Shown here piece by piece: positions 1-9,049 of a DNA stretch of 64,000 nt. The notes under the pieces are model-generated. The model was not told the DNA's origin. It saw only the letters and a list, made by a program, of their open reading frames with translations, and made no database searches. The position numbers were made by a program, and so were the translations under genes. The DNA is from Pseudomonas asiatica (lineage in GTDB: Bacteria > Pseudomonadota > Gammaproteobacteria > Pseudomonadales > Pseudomonadaceae), in the NCBI RefSeq assembly GCF_040214835.1, contig NZ_CP157874.1:5730501-5794500 (forward strand), written 5' to 3'. Every line of letters begins with the position of its first letter. Positions within the stretch are counted from its first letter, which is position 1.

Positions 1-238
1 CATGGGCCTTGTAGACGATCTGCGTGGGGCTTTCAGGTTCCAGTTCGACCGAGAAGAACTCGACCATGGACATGGGAATGCCGCTCAGCACCTTGCGCAG
101 CGAGCTGATCGACGGGCTCACGCTGTTCTTCTCGATCATCGAGATGGTGCTGTTGGTCACGCCGGCACGCTTGGCGAGTTCACGCTGGGACAGGCCCTTG
201 AGCTTGCGGATGGCTTGCAGTCGTTCGCCGACGTCCAA
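1..238 (-). CDS. pauR: XRE-family HTH regulator, PauR-like, N-terminal part only (cut by window edge)
   Basis: The first 79 residues are visible. They form a helix-turn-helix near residues 5-60 (GLSQRELAKRAGVTNSTISM followed by IEKNSVSPS), the usual XRE head of the HTH-plus-cupin regulators. The cupin part would lie beyond the left edge. The start is TTG at 238, chosen because AGGAGG stands 8 bases upstream and the HTH begins at once. In P. aeruginosa, from memory, the XRE-cupin repressor of polyamine catabolism (PauR) stands next to dadX and dadA in this same order, which is why I call it PauR-like. The family is sure from sequence; the specific role is inferred from synteny. Confidence 0.8.
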   Translation of the reverse strand, partial: MDVGERLQAIRKLKGLSQRELAKRAGVTNSTISMIEKNSVSPSISSLRKVLSGIPMSMVEFFSVELEPESPTQIVYKAH

Positions 239-347
239 AGCTGGAGCCTCCTGAAACGGTGGAAAGGGGGGTGGATGTGAACGATATCATGGCAATGCCG
301 TTCAGTATTTACAACACACCGCCCCTCAACCTGTCCGCTTCAGCGTG

Positions 348-1421
348 TCATTCGCCGATGTAGTCCCGCGGTACTCGCTTCAGGTTGCAGAAAATCTGGT
401 ACGGAATGGTACCCGCGTGCGCAGCCACCTCACTGGCCAGCACATGCTTGCCCCATAGTTCGACCGGGCTGCCGACGGTGGCTTCCGGCACGTCGGTCAG
501 GTCGATGCTGAGCATATCCATCGATACTCGGCCGATCAGTTGGGTGCGCTTGCCAGCGACCAGCACCGGGGTACCGTTGGGCGCCTGGCGCGGGTAGCCA
601 TCGGCATAGCCCATGGCAACCACACCAACGCGGGTTGGCCGTGGGCTGACGAACTTGGCGCCATAGCCCACCGGCTCGCCGGCAGGCAGTTCGCGCACGC
701 TGATCACCCGCGATTGCAGGGTCATCACCGGTTGCAGGCGCTCGGCCTCGGCCTGAGCCACTTCGAACGGTGTGGCACCGTACAGCATCAGGCCCGGGCG
801 CACCCAGTCGCTGGGGGCCTGCGGCCAGCCCAGCACACCGGGGGAGTTGCGCAGGCTGCACTCGGCGGCCAGGCCCTGGCGGGCGGCCTCGAACACGGCG
901 ATCTGCTGGGCGGTAGCGTCGGCATCCAGTTCGTCGGCGCGAGCGAAGTGGCTCATCAGCACGATGCGCGCGACCTTGCCGCTGGCCAGCAGGCGCTGGT
1001 AGGCCTCGTGGTAGTCCTTGGGGTGCAGGCCGACGCGGTGCATGCCGCTGTCGAGCTTGAGCCAGACGGTGAGCGGCTTGTGCAGCTGGGTCTTTTCGAT
1101 CGCTTCCAGTTGCCACAGCGAGTGCACCACGCACCACAGGTCGTGTTCGGCGATCAGGGCCAATTCGCTGGCTTCGAAGAAGCCTTCCAGCAGCAGCACC
1201 GGGGCCTTGATACCGGCGGCGCGCAGCTCCAGCGCTTCTTCGATGCAGGCCACGGCAAAGCCGTCGGCTTCTGCCTCCAGGGCCAGGGCACAGCGCACGG
1301 CGCCGTGGCCGTAGGCGTCGGCCTTGATCACGGCGAGGGCTTTGGCACCGGTCAGTTCACGGGCCAGACGGTAGTTGTGGCGCAGGGCCTGGAGGTCGAT
1401 CAGGGCGCGGGCGGGACGCAT
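348..1421 (-). CDS. dadX: alanine racemase, catabolic (DadX type)
   Basis: PLP enzyme of 357 residues that interconverts L- and D-alanine. It supplies D-alanine to the neighbouring dehydrogenase DadA for L-alanine catabolism and also feeds peptidoglycan synthesis. The PLP lysine is Lys33 in [11 protein letters not shown]. The second catalytic base is the Tyr of PVGYGAKF near residue 250, and the C-terminal beta domain ends RVPRDYIGE. The longer open frame reaching 1679 was rejected because its extra 86 residues run through a REP doublet; ATG at 1421 gives the normal family length. It is co-oriented with dadA, 148 bp downstream of it, as in dadAX operons. Confidence 0.95.
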   Translation of the reverse strand: MRPARALIDLQALRHNYRLARELTGAKALAVIKADAYGHGAVRCALALEAEADGFAVACIEEALELRAAGIKAPVLLLEGFFEASELALIAEHDLWCVVHSLWQLEAIEKTQLHKPLTVWLKLDSGMHRVGLHPKDYHEAYQRLLASGKVARIVLMSHFARADELDADATAQQIAVFEAARQGLAAECSLRNSPGVLGWPQAPSDWVRPGLMLYGATPFEVAQAEAERLQPVMTLQSRVISVRELPAGEPVGYGAKFVSPRPTRVGVVAMGYADGYPRQAPNGTPVLVAGKRTQLIGRVSMDMLSIDLTDVPEATVGSPVELWGKHVLASEVAAHAGTIPYQIFCNLKRVPRDYIGE

Positions 1422-1466
1422 GGCGGCTGCCTTATGGTGGTTCACAGGTTGAAAACGGTGTTGGGT

Positions 1467-1558
1467 TCTTCGCGGGCTCGCCCGCTCCCACAGGTACTGC
1501 ACAGTTTTCAATATCTGTGGTGTTCCTGTGGGAGCGGGCGAGCCCGCGAAGAGGCCGG
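1467..1558. repeat. REP doublet, type A, inward
   Basis: Two inverted copies of a palindrome with core GCGGGCTCGCCCGC and flank TCCCACAGG, separated by about 30 bp, with the CCCACAGG ends facing each other. It fills the dadA-dadX intergenic space and could act as an mRNA processing or stabilising hairpin there. Confidence 0.9.
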
Positions 1559-1569
1559 TACAGGCGAAC

Positions 1570-2874
1570 TTACTGCTGGTGAGCCGGCGCAGTCTGCCCG
1601 TGCTTGGCCACTTCCGGGCTGTTGCCATAACGGGAAATGTCCAGGCCTTCGGCACTGATCTGCGGCTTCTTGCGCGCAATCAGGTCGGCCAGCAGGCGAC
1701 CGGAGCCGCACGCCATGGTCCAGCCCAAAGTACCGTGACCGGTGTTCAGGAACAGGTTGCGGAACGCCGTGGCGCCGACGATCGGCGTGCCGTCCGGGGT
1801 CGCCGGGCGCAGGCCGGTCCAGAAGCTGGCCTGGCTCAGATCACCGCCGCGAGGATAAAGGTCGTTGACGATCATCTCCAGCGTTTCGCGCCGACGCGGG
1901 TTCAGCGACAGGTCAAAACCGGCAATTTCAGCCATGCCGCCGACGCGGATACGGTTGTCGAAACGGGTAATGGCGACCTTGTAGGTCTCGTCGAGAATGG
2001 TCGAGGTCGGGGCCATGTCGGCGTTGGTGATCGGCACGGTCAGCGAGTAGCCCTTCAGCGGGTACACCGGGGCCTTGATGCCCAGCGGCTTGAGCATCTG
2101 CGGCGAGTAGCTGCCCAGCGCCAGCACGTAACGGTCGGCGGTTTCCAGCTTGCCGTCGATCCACACGCCATTGATGCGGTCACCCGCGAAGTCCAGGCGC
2201 TGGATGTCCTGGCCGAAGCGGAACTCCACGCCCAGCTTAACGGCCATTTCGGCAAGCTTGGTGGTGAACAGCTGGCAGTCGCCAGTCTGGTCGTTTGGCA
2301 GGCGCAGGGCGCCGGCCAGGATGTCCTTGACGCCAGCCAGGGCCGGCTCGACGCGGGCAATGCCGTCGCGGTCGAGCAGCTCGTAAGGCACGCCGGACTG
2401 CTCCAGCACGGCAATGTCCTTGGCCGCGGCATCCACCTGGGCCTGGGTACGGAACAGCTGGGTGGTGCCCAGGCTGCGGTTTTCGTAGGCGATGCCGGTT
2501 TCGGCGCGCAGTTCGTCGAGGCAGTCACGGCTGTACTCGGACAGGCGCACCATGCGCTCCTTGTTCACCGCGTAACGGCTGGCGGTGCAGTTGCGCAGCA
2601 TCTGTGCCATCCACAGGTACTGGTCGACGTCGCCGGTGAGCTTGATGGCCAGGGGCGCGTGGCGCTCCAGCAGCCATTTGATGGCCTTCAGCGGCACGCC
2701 TGGGGCGGCCCAGGGCGAGGCATAGCCGGGCGAGATCTGGCCTGCGTTGGCAAAGCTGGTTTCCATGGCCACCGCCGGCTGGCGATCGACCACCGTTACT
2801 TCGAAACCTTGCCGGGCCAGATAGTAGGCACTGGCGGTTCCGATCACACCGCTACCAAGTACCAGAACTCGCAT
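1570..2874 (-). CDS. dadA: D-amino acid dehydrogenase, small subunit
   Basis: FAD flavoprotein of 434 residues that oxidises D-alanine and other D-amino acids to 2-oxo acids and ammonia, passing electrons to the respiratory chain at the inner membrane. The FAD-binding dinucleotide fold is at residues 1-35 ([20 protein letters not shown]). The DAO-family C-terminal FAD contact [14 protein letters not shown] and the NTGHGTLGW segment are both present. ATG at 2874 follows an AGGGAT ribosome site. It is divergent from the Lrp-type gene at 3031 and upstream of dadX, the usual dad arrangement, so DadR control with alanine as inducer is likely. Confidence 0.95.
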   Translation of the reverse strand: MRVLVLGSGVIGTASAYYLARQGFEVTVVDRQPAVAMETSFANAGQISPGYASPWAAPGVPLKAIKWLLERHAPLAIKLTGDVDQYLWMAQMLRNCTASRYAVNKERMVRLSEYSRDCLDELRAETGIAYENRSLGTTQLFRTQAQVDAAAKDIAVLEQSGVPYELLDRDGIARVEPALAGVKDILAGALRLPNDQTGDCQLFTTKLAEMAVKLGVEFRFGQDIQRLDFAGDRINGVWIDGKLETADRYVLALGSYSPQMLKPLGIKAPVYPLKGYSLTVPITNADMAPTSTILDETYKVAITRFDNRIRVGGMAEIAGFDLSLNPRRRETLEMIVNDLYPRGGDLSQASFWTGLRPATPDGTPIVGATAFRNLFLNTGHGTLGWTMACGSGRLLADLIARKKPQISAEGLDISRYGNSPEVAKHGQTAPAHQQ

Positions 2875-2934
2875 CGTTTTATCCCTCGCACGCGGCGCGC
2901 CGCAGACTTTTATTGAAATGGCATGAATGCGCGC

Positions 2935-2940
2935 AGTATA
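2935..2940 (-). promoter_or_regulatory. possible -10 element of dadA
   Basis: On the minus strand TATACT lies 61 bp before the dadA start. A weak TGAATT hexamer lies 18 bp further upstream. The element sits in the AT-rich dadA/dadR divergent region. Confidence 0.4.
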
Positions 2941-2945
2941 GGAAT

Positions 2946-2973
2946 TTGAAGGCAGTGCAATTCACTATATAAA
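2946..2973 (+). promoter_or_regulatory. putative sigma70 promoter of dadR
   Basis: TTGAAG, 16 bp, then TATAAA. Transcription would begin near 2980 and give a leader of about 50 bases. Confidence 0.5.
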
Positions 2974-2982
2974 AGCCTATTA

Positions 2983-3002
2983 TTGGCGAGAATTCTCGGC
3001 AA
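2983..3002. promoter_or_regulatory. 20-bp near-perfect palindrome, candidate DadR operator
   Basis: TTGGCGAGAATTCTCGGCAA differs from its own reverse complement only at one symmetric pair. It lies at or just after the predicted dadR transcription start. Lrp/AsnC regulators commonly bind palindromes with an AT-rich centre and repress themselves, so an autoregulatory operator is a reasonable inference. Confidence 0.5.
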
Positions 3003-3030
3003 AATCGCCTTTCACGGAGGGGCATCCCCT

Positions 3031-3519
3031 ATGAGAACCCAGCACCAGAGCAAGCGTGAACTGGACAAGATCGACCGTAACATCCTGCGTATCCTGCAGA
3101 ATGACGGGCGTATTTCCTTCACCGAACTGGGCGAGAAAGTTGGGCTTTCCACCACCCCTTGCACCGAGCGGGTCCGCCGCCTGGAGCGCGAGGGCATCAT
3201 CATGGGCTACAACGCCCGCCTGAACCCGCAGCACCTCAAGGGCAGCCTGCTGGTGTTCGTGGAAATCAGCCTGGACTACAAATCGGGCGACACCTTCGAG
3301 GAGTTCCGCCGCGCGGTGCTGAAACTGCCCCACGTGCTGGAATGCCACCTGGTTTCAGGCGACTTCGACTACCTGGTGAAGGCGCGCATTTCCGAGATGG
3401 CCTCGTACCGCAAGCTGCTCGGCGACATCCTGTTGAAGCTGCCGCACGTGCGCGAATCGAAGAGCTACATCGTGATGGAAGAGGTGAAGGAGAGCCTTTG
3501 CCTGCCGATCCCGGACTGA
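3031..3519 (+). CDS. dadR: Lrp/AsnC-family regulator of alanine catabolism
   Basis: Lrp-type DNA-binding protein of 162 residues. The N-terminal HTH (residues about 10-60) contains LDKIDRNILRILQNDGRISF and GLSTTPCTERVRRLE. The C-terminal RAM ligand domain contains HVLECHLVSGDFDYLVKA. ATG at 3031 is preceded by CGGAGGGG at good spacing, so the frame reaching 2983 was trimmed. It is divergent from dadA, matching the L-alanine-responsive activator DadR of pseudomonads. It resembles BkdR, but position favours DadR. Confidence 0.9.
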   Translation: MRTQHQSKRELDKIDRNILRILQNDGRISFTELGEKVGLSTTPCTERVRRLEREGIIMGYNARLNPQHLKGSLLVFVEISLDYKSGDTFEEFRRAVLKLPHVLECHLVSGDFDYLVKARISEMASYRKLLGDILLKLPHVRESKSYIVMEEVKESLCLPIPD

Positions 3520-3521
3520 AG

Positions 3522-3875
3522 TCAGACCAGCACCTGGCGGGTGGTGGCAATGAACTGATGGACCAACTGCTCGGCAGCGGGCTCGATCATCTGTTCAGGG
3601 CCACGGCCACGCGGGCAGGCCAGGCGCGGGGTGGTGCCGAACAGGCGGCAGATCATCGGGCGCTCTTCATACACCGTGCAGCCGTTGGGGCCCAGGTGCA
3701 CACAGTCCAGGCGCTCCAGGGCGGCGTCCTGCTCGGCCTGGGACTTGCGCGGCAGGCGGGCCATTTCTTCCGCCGAAGTGGTGACCGGGCCGCAGCAGTC
3801 GTGGCAGCCGGGCTCGCACTCGAAGGAAGGGATGAGTTCGCGCAGGAAGTGGATCTTGTGGCGGTTGCAGGACAT
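3522..3875 (-). CDS. YkgJ-family Cys-cluster protein (putative zinc/iron chelating)
   Basis: Small soluble protein of 117 residues with the family cysteine pattern CEPGCHDCCGP, then a Cys in ERLDCVHLGPNGC, then RPMICRLFG and LACPRG. These cysteines probably bind a metal or Fe-S centre; the cellular role is unknown. A TTG at 3887 would add four residues, but ATG at 3875 starts MSCNRHK and is preferred. No strong ribosome site is visible for either. Its stop lies two bases from the dadR stop, so the genes converge with almost no terminator space. Confidence 0.8.
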   Translation of the reverse strand: MSCNRHKIHFLRELIPSFECEPGCHDCCGPVTTSAEEMARLPRKSQAEQDAALERLDCVHLGPNGCTVYEERPMICRLFGTTPRLACPRGRGPEQMIEPAAEQLVHQFIATTRQVLV

Positions 3876-3917
3876 GGCTGGGTTCAAAACTAGGAAATTG
3901 GCCAGATTATAGGCCCA

Positions 3918-3937
3918 TTCGCGGGCTTGCCCGCGAA
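3918..3937. repeat. solitary REP-like hairpin
   Basis: TTCGCGGGCTTGCCCGCGAA is a 20-bp stem like the core of a type A REP unit, without the CCCACAGG flank or a partner. It lies between divergent genes. Confidence 0.6.
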
Positions 3938-4024
3938 CGAGGGCGCAGCCCTCGCCTTGTTGCCCACCACCCTACCCCGGCTTATCCTCCTCCCCCTCAG
4001 CCCACCAGCCTCAGGACCTGCCCA

Positions 4025-5317
4025 ATGATCCACAGCGCGCAGCACGCCGCCTCCTACTACGCCGCCAGCAGCGCGCCACACCCCGACCACTCCTTCCTGC
4101 AAGGCGAGCACAGCGCCGACGTGTGCATCGTCGGCGGCGGCTACTCGGGCCTGAACACCGCCATCGAACTGGCCGAACGCGGCTTCTCGGTCATCCTGCT
4201 GGAAGCGCGCAAGCTCGGTTGGGGCGCCAGCGGGCGCAATGGTGGGCAACTGATCCGTGGCGTCGGCCACGGCCTGGAACAATTCCTCCCGGTCATCGGC
4301 GAGGAAGGCGTGCGCAGCCTGAAACTGATGGGCCTGGAAGCCGTGCAGATCGTCCGCGAGCGGGTCGAAAGGCATGCCATCGCTTGCGACCTGACTTGGG
4401 GTTACTGCGACCTGGCCAACAAACCCGCCGAACTGCTGGGCTTTGCGGAGGATGCTGAAGAACTGCGCACCCTCGGCTACGCACATGAACTGCGCCTGGT
4501 CGGCAAGGACGATATCCACAGCGTGGTCGGTGCCGACTGCTATGTCGGCGGGCTGGTCGACATGGGCTCCGGGCACCTGCACCCGCTCAACCTGGCCCTG
4601 GGTGAGGCTGCCGTGGCCAGCCGCCTGGGCGTGAAGCTGTTCGAGCAGTCCGAGGTCACACGCATCGACTACGGCCCGGAAGTACAGGTACACACCGCCC
4701 AGGGCCGGGTACGCGCCAAGACTCTGGTGCTGTGCTGCAACGCCTACCACAACGACCTCAACCGCGAACTGGGCGGCAAGGTGCTGCCAGCCGGCAGCTA
4801 CATCATCGCCACCGAGCCGCTGGGCGAGGAACGTGCCCGTTCGCTGCTGCCGCAGAACATGGCGGTGTGTGACCAGCGGGTGGCGCTGGACTATTACCGC
4901 CTGTCCGCCGACCAGCGCCTGTTGTTCGGCGGTGCCTGCCACTATTCAGGCCGCGACCCGAAGGACATTGCCGCCTACATGCGGCCAAAGATGCTCAAGG
5001 TATTCCCGCAACTGGCCGATGTGCGCATCGACTACCAGTGGGGCGGCATGATCGGCATCGGCGCCAACCGCCTGCCACAGGTTGGCCGCCTGGCCAGCCA
5101 GCCGAACGTGTATTACGCCCAGGCCTACTCCGGCCATGGGCTCAACGCCACCCACCTGGCTGCGCGCCTGCTCGGCGAAGCCATCAGCGGCCAGGAAAGC
5201 GGGCGGTTCGACCTGTTTGCCAAGGTGCCGCACATCACCTTCCCCGGCGGCCAGCACCTGCGCTCGCCGCTGCTGGCGTTGGGGATGCTGTGGCATCGTC
5301 TGAAAGAGCTGATCTGA
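4025..5317 (+). CDS. pauB: FAD-dependent gamma-glutamylpolyamine oxidase (PuuB/PauB family)
   Basis: Flavoprotein of 430 residues of the DAO superfamily. The dinucleotide fold near residue 32 reads VCIVGGGYSGLNTAIELAER. The family segment GWGASGRNGGQL follows at about 65-80, and the C-terminal FAD contact AQAYSGHGLNATHLA is present. PuuB/PauB enzymes oxidise gamma-glutamylputrescine and related amines to the aldehyde with H2O2 release. The next enzyme of the route, the aldehyde dehydrogenase, lies at 10331. In P. aeruginosa, from memory, PauB4 occupies the same place beside the dad genes. Exact polyamine preference cannot be read from sequence. The ribosome site is weak. Confidence 0.85.
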   Translation: MIHSAQHAASYYAASSAPHPDHSFLQGEHSADVCIVGGGYSGLNTAIELAERGFSVILLEARKLGWGASGRNGGQLIRGVGHGLEQFLPVIGEEGVRSLKLMGLEAVQIVRERVERHAIACDLTWGYCDLANKPAELLGFAEDAEELRTLGYAHELRLVGKDDIHSVVGADCYVGGLVDMGSGHLHPLNLALGEAAVASRLGVKLFEQSEVTRIDYGPEVQVHTAQGRVRAKTLVLCCNAYHNDLNRELGGKVLPAGSYIIATEPLGEERARSLLPQNMAVCDQRVALDYYRLSADQRLLFGGACHYSGRDPKDIAAYMRPKMLKVFPQLADVRIDYQWGGMIGIGANRLPQVGRLASQPNVYYAQAYSGHGLNATHLAARLLGEAISGQESGRFDLFAKVPHITFPGGQHLRSPLLALGMLWHRLKELI

Positions 5318-5330
5318 AAGCCACGCGGTC

Positions 5331-5448
5331 CCTGTAGGAGCGGCCTTGTGTCGCGAAAGGGGTGCGTAGCGCCCCCAGGTTTCAGCTTTGCCGCAAATAT
5401 CGCTGGGGCCGCTCTGCGGCCCAATCGCGACACAAGGCCGCTCCTACA
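5331..5448. repeat. REP doublet, type B, outward
   Basis: Two inverted copies of GTAGGAGCGGCCTTGTGTCGCGA with the GTAGGAGC ends pointing outward. The inner tails form GGGGTGCGTAGCGCCCC and GGGGCCGCTCTGCGGCCC hairpins. It separates two convergent genes. Confidence 0.9.
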
Positions 5449-5471
5449 TCGACCGCGCAACATCTGTATGG

Positions 5472-5702
5472 TCAGTCCTTCCAGAAGGGCTTACGCCCCT
5501 CGGTCCGGGCCTGCTCCCAGCTCAGCCCGACATCGCGCAACTCGTCATCGGTCAACTGCAGCAGCGCCCTGCGGGTGTGCCAGCGATGCAGCATCAGCCC
5601 CCAACGCCCCAACCCTTCCGGCGCGTTGAACACCTTGGCTTGCTGCCCGGCTTCCAGTTCCTTGGCCAACAGTTGCAAGCGCACATCGCTCATGCCACCC
5701 AT
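5472..5702 (-). CDS. DUF1127-type small protein
   Basis: Protein of 76 residues ending in the DUF1127 signature: RWHTRRALLQLTDDELRDVG, then LSWEQARTEGRKPFWKD. Arginine-rich DUF1127 proteins have been tied to RNA metabolism, phosphate or amine responses in other bacteria; no function can be fixed here. ATG at 5702 was chosen because GAGAGG stands 8 bases upstream; ATG at 5693 is the alternative. The frame open to 5795 lacks a ribosome site. It is divergent from the MocR-type regulator, which may control it. Confidence 0.8.
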   Translation of the reverse strand: MGGMSDVRLQLLAKELEAGQQAKVFNAPEGLGRWGLMLHRWHTRRALLQLTDDELRDVGLSWEQARTEGRKPFWKD

Positions 5703-5880
5703 CACCGCATCCTCTCGTTCAGTTGATACCGTGGTGAAAGCATGCGCGTCGACAGCACCGGCAATACAGATCCAATACAGCCTTATTATTCCCATACAGA
5801 ATTGGCCGCAGGCCGACTGAATGCTGTATTTTCAGCGCAACTGTACCGGTCGCCACGCTATTGCAGCGAAGGAGTATGCC

Positions 5881-7311
5881 GTGACCCTTTACCTGAACCT
5901 CGCCGAACTGCTCGGTGCGCGCATTGAACAGGGCCTCTACCGCCCCGGCCAGCGCCTGCCGTCAGTGCGCGCCCTGAGTGTGGAGCACGGGGTCAGCCTG
6001 AGCACCGTGCAGCAGGCCTACCGCATGCTGGAAGACAGCGGCATGGTCTCGCCCCGGCCCAAGTCCGGCTACTTCGTCAACGACCACCGCCACCTGCCAG
6101 CCCTGCCCGCCGTCAGCCGCCCGGCCCAGCGCCCGGTAGACATCTCGCAATGGGAGCAGGTGCTGGAACTGGTGCGCAGCACCCCACGCCAAGGCGTGAT
6201 CCAGCTCGGCCGCGGCATGCCCGACATCGACAGCCCCACCCTCAAGCCACTGCTGCGCAGCCTCGCCCAGCTGAGCCGGCGGCAGGACATGCCCGGCCTG
6301 TACTACGACAACATCCACGGCAACCTGGCCCTGCGCGAACAGGTGGCCCGGCTGACGCTCGACTCCGGCTGCCGCCTGGGCCCGGGCGACCTGGTGATAA
6401 CCACCGGCTGCCATGAGGCGCTGTCATGCAGCATTCGCGCAGTGTGCGAGCCGGGCGATATCGTCGCGGTCGACTCCCCCAGCTTCCACGGCGCCATGCA
6501 GACCCTCAAGGGCCTGGGCATGAAAGCCCTGGAGATCCCTACCGACCCGGTCACCGGTATCAGTCTGGAAGCGCTGGAACTGGCCCTGGAGCAGTGGCCG
6601 ATCAAGCTCATCCAGATCACCCCCAGCTGCAACAACCCGCTCGGCTACATCATGCCCGAGGCCCGCAAGAAGGCCCTGCTGAGCCTGGCCCAGCGCTACG
6701 ACGTGGCGATCCTCGAAGATGATGTATACGGCGACCTGGCCTATACCTACCCGCGCCCACGCACCCTAAAGTCGTTTGACGACGACGGCCGCGTGCTGCT
6801 TTGCAGTTCGTTCTCCAAGACCCTCGCCCCCGGCCTGCGGATAGGCTGGGTGGCGCCCGGGCGTTACCTGGAGCGGGTGCTGCACATGAAGTACATCAGC
6901 ACCGGCAGCACGGCCAGCCAGCCGCAGTTGGCCATTGCCGACTTCATCGCCGGCGGGCACTACCAACCCCACGTGCGCCGCATGCGCAGCCAGTACCAGC
7001 GTGGCCGCGACCTGATGAGCGATTGGGTGACCCGCTACTTCCCGGCGGGCACCCGGGTCAGCCGGCCGCAAGGCGGCTTCATGTTGTGGGTGGAATTACC
7101 CGAACATTTCGATACGCTGCGCCTGAACCGGGCTTTACTGGAGCAGGACGTACAGGTTGCCGTGGGCAGCATCTTCTCGGCCTCGGGCAAGTTCCGCCAC
7201 TGCCTGCGCATGAACTTCGCCGCGCGGCCGACGCCGCAGATCGAAGCCGCCGTGCGCAAGGTTGGTGAAACCGCCCTTCGTCTACTGGATGAAGAAAGCG
7301 CCGGCGCGTAA
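5881..7311 (+). CDS. MocR/PdxR-type regulator (GntR HTH fused to class I aminotransferase fold)
   Basis: Protein of 476 residues. Residues about 1-75 are a GntR winged helix (RLPSVRALSVEHGVSLSTV). After a linker, residues about 110-470 form an aminotransferase-like domain with the PLP lysine in SSFSKTLAPGLRIGW, the NNPLGY loop and the ILEDDVYGD segment. MocR proteins use PLP as effector ligand and usually regulate a divergent gene. GTG at 5881 has AAGGAG six bases upstream, so the in-frame ATG at 5821 was dropped. The likely target is the divergent DUF1127 gene or itself. Whether it keeps transaminase activity is unknown. Confidence 0.85.
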   Translation: MTLYLNLAELLGARIEQGLYRPGQRLPSVRALSVEHGVSLSTVQQAYRMLEDSGMVSPRPKSGYFVNDHRHLPALPAVSRPAQRPVDISQWEQVLELVRSTPRQGVIQLGRGMPDIDSPTLKPLLRSLAQLSRRQDMPGLYYDNIHGNLALREQVARLTLDSGCRLGPGDLVITTGCHEALSCSIRAVCEPGDIVAVDSPSFHGAMQTLKGLGMKALEIPTDPVTGISLEALELALEQWPIKLIQITPSCNNPLGYIMPEARKKALLSLAQRYDVAILEDDVYGDLAYTYPRPRTLKSFDDDGRVLLCSSFSKTLAPGLRIGWVAPGRYLERVLHMKYISTGSTASQPQLAIADFIAGGHYQPHVRRMRSQYQRGRDLMSDWVTRYFPAGTRVSRPQGGFMLWVELPEHFDTLRLNRALLEQDVQVAVGSIFSASGKFRHCLRMNFAARPTPQIEAAVRKVGETALRLLDEESAGA

Positions 7312-7371
7312 CTTTGCGCCGCCCGCCACGGTCCAACCTATCAAGCCTTTGCTGCACAGGACGATCCACCC

Positions 7372-8928
7372 TTGAGACTCCAGCGAGCCCTGCCTCTGCT
7401 GCTGGTGCTACTGCTCGGCCTTGCCGGCTGCGCCAGCGTCGGCACGCCCCGCGAAACCAGCCAGGCGCTGCCTGCCAACGACTCGGCCTTCGGCCGTTCG
7501 GTTCTGCGCCAGGCCGCGCCCTACGGCGGCCGCTCAGGCTTTCGCCTGCTGCCCAACAGCAACGAGGCGTTCCGCGCCCGCGCCGAACTGATCCGCAACG
7601 CCCAGGCGAGCATCGACCTGCAGTACTACATCGTCCACGATGGCCTCAGCACCCGCGCCCTGGTGCATGAACTGCTGCGCGCCGCCGACCGTGGCGTGCG
7701 CGTGCGCATCCTGCTCGACGACACCACCAGCGACGGCCTGGACGTCATCATGGGTACCCTCGATGCCCATCCGAACATCCATATCCGCGTGTTCAACCCG
7801 CTGCACCTGGGCCGCAGCACCGGCGCGACACGCGCGGTGGGCCGCCTGTTCAACCTGTCGCGCCAGCACCGACGCATGCACAACAAGCTGTTCCTGGTGG
7901 ACAACAGCATGGCCATCGTCGGCGGGCGCAACCTGGGCGATGAGTATTTCGATGCCGAACCCAACCTCAACTTCACCGACATCGACTTGCTGGGCGTCGG
8001 CCCGGTGGCCGAACAGCTCGGCCACAGCTTCGACCAATACTGGAACAGCGCCCTGAGCCGGCCGATTACCGACTTCCTCTGGCGCGACCCGGATGCCAGC
8101 GACCTGCGCGCCAGCCGCCACCGCCTGGAAGTTTCACTGGCCGAAGCCAGGACCCAGCGCAAAGCCCTGTATGACCGCTTGATGGCCTACCAGTCGCAGC
8201 CACGCCTGGATGTGTGGCGCAACGAGCTTATCTGGGCCCATGCCCAGGCGCTGTGGGATGCGCCGAGCAAGGTGCTGGCCGATGACGAACCGGACCCGCA
8301 ACTGCTGCTGACCCAGCAACTGGCCCCGGACTTGAGCAAGGTGCAACACGAGCTGATCCTGGTATCGGCGTACTTCGTGCCCGGCGAGTCCGGCCTGCTG
8401 TACCTGACCCACAGCGCTGACGCGGGCATATCGGTCAAGCTGCTGACCAACTCGCTGGAGGCTACCGACGTGCCGGCGGTGCATGGCGGCTACGCGCCGT
8501 ATCGGCGGGCGCTGCTGGAGCATGGCGTGCAGCTGTACGAGCTGCGCCGCCAACCAGGCGACCCCAGCGCGCAGCACCGCGTGAGCTTCCATGGCAGCTC
8601 GGACTCGAGCCTGCACAGCAAGGCGATCGTGTTCGACCGGCGCAAGACCTTCATCGGCTCGTTCAACTTCGACCCGCGTTCGGTGTTGTGGAATACCGAG
8701 GTCGGAGTGCTGGTGGACAGCCCGGAGCTGGCCGAGTACACCCGCGCGCTGGCGGTACAGGGCATGGCCCCGGCCTTGAGCTATCAGCCGACGCTGGTGG
8801 GTAACCAGATGGTGTGGGTGACCGAGGAAAATGGCAGGCGGCGCATGCTCACATCCGAACCGGGCGGGATGTGGCGGCGGTTCAATGCCTGGATCAGCAA
8901 GGCGGTTGGCCTGGAGAAGATGTTGTAG
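7372..8928 (+). CDS. clsC: phospholipase D-family lipoprotein, cardiolipin synthase C-like
   Basis: Protein of 518 residues with a lipoprotein signal (LLLVLLLGLAGC, lipobox Cys at about residue 21) and two HKD motifs. The first, HNKLFLVDNSMAIVGGRN, is near residue 168. The second, HSKAIVFDRRKTFIGSFN, is near 415. Each carries the HxKxxxxD catalytic signature. Enzymes of this type transfer phosphatidyl groups to make cardiolipin; ClsC of E. coli is the nearest family I recognise. The start is TTG at 7372, the only start in place for the signal peptide. It follows the MocR gene by 60 bp and may be cotranscribed. Confidence 0.85.
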   Translation: MRLQRALPLLLVLLLGLAGCASVGTPRETSQALPANDSAFGRSVLRQAAPYGGRSGFRLLPNSNEAFRARAELIRNAQASIDLQYYIVHDGLSTRALVHELLRAADRGVRVRILLDDTTSDGLDVIMGTLDAHPNIHIRVFNPLHLGRSTGATRAVGRLFNLSRQHRRMHNKLFLVDNSMAIVGGRNLGDEYFDAEPNLNFTDIDLLGVGPVAEQLGHSFDQYWNSALSRPITDFLWRDPDASDLRASRHRLEVSLAEARTQRKALYDRLMAYQSQPRLDVWRNELIWAHAQALWDAPSKVLADDEPDPQLLLTQQLAPDLSKVQHELILVSAYFVPGESGLLYLTHSADAGISVKLLTNSLEATDVPAVHGGYAPYRRALLEHGVQLYELRRQPGDPSAQHRVSFHGSSDSSLHSKAIVFDRRKTFIGSFNFDPRSVLWNTEVGVLVDSPELAEYTRALAVQGMAPALSYQPTLVGNQMVWVTEENGRRRMLTSEPGGMWRRFNAWISKAVGLEKML

Positions 8929-8938
8929 CGGCGATTTT

Positions 8939-9041
8939 GGGGCTGCTTTGCAGCCCATCGCGACACAAGGCCGCTCCTACATGGGATCGCGTATCTCCTG
9001 TAGGAGCGGCCTTGTGTCGCGATGGGCCGCAAAGCGGCCCC
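8939..9041. repeat. REP doublet, type B, inward
   Basis: Inverted copies of TCGCGACACAAGGCCGCTCCTAC with outer GGGGCTGCTTTGCAGCCC and GGGCCGCAAAGCGGCCCC hairpins. It lies between convergent clsC and the MFS gene and probably serves as their shared 3' hairpin. Confidence 0.9.
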
Positions 9042-9049
9042 AGAATCCA

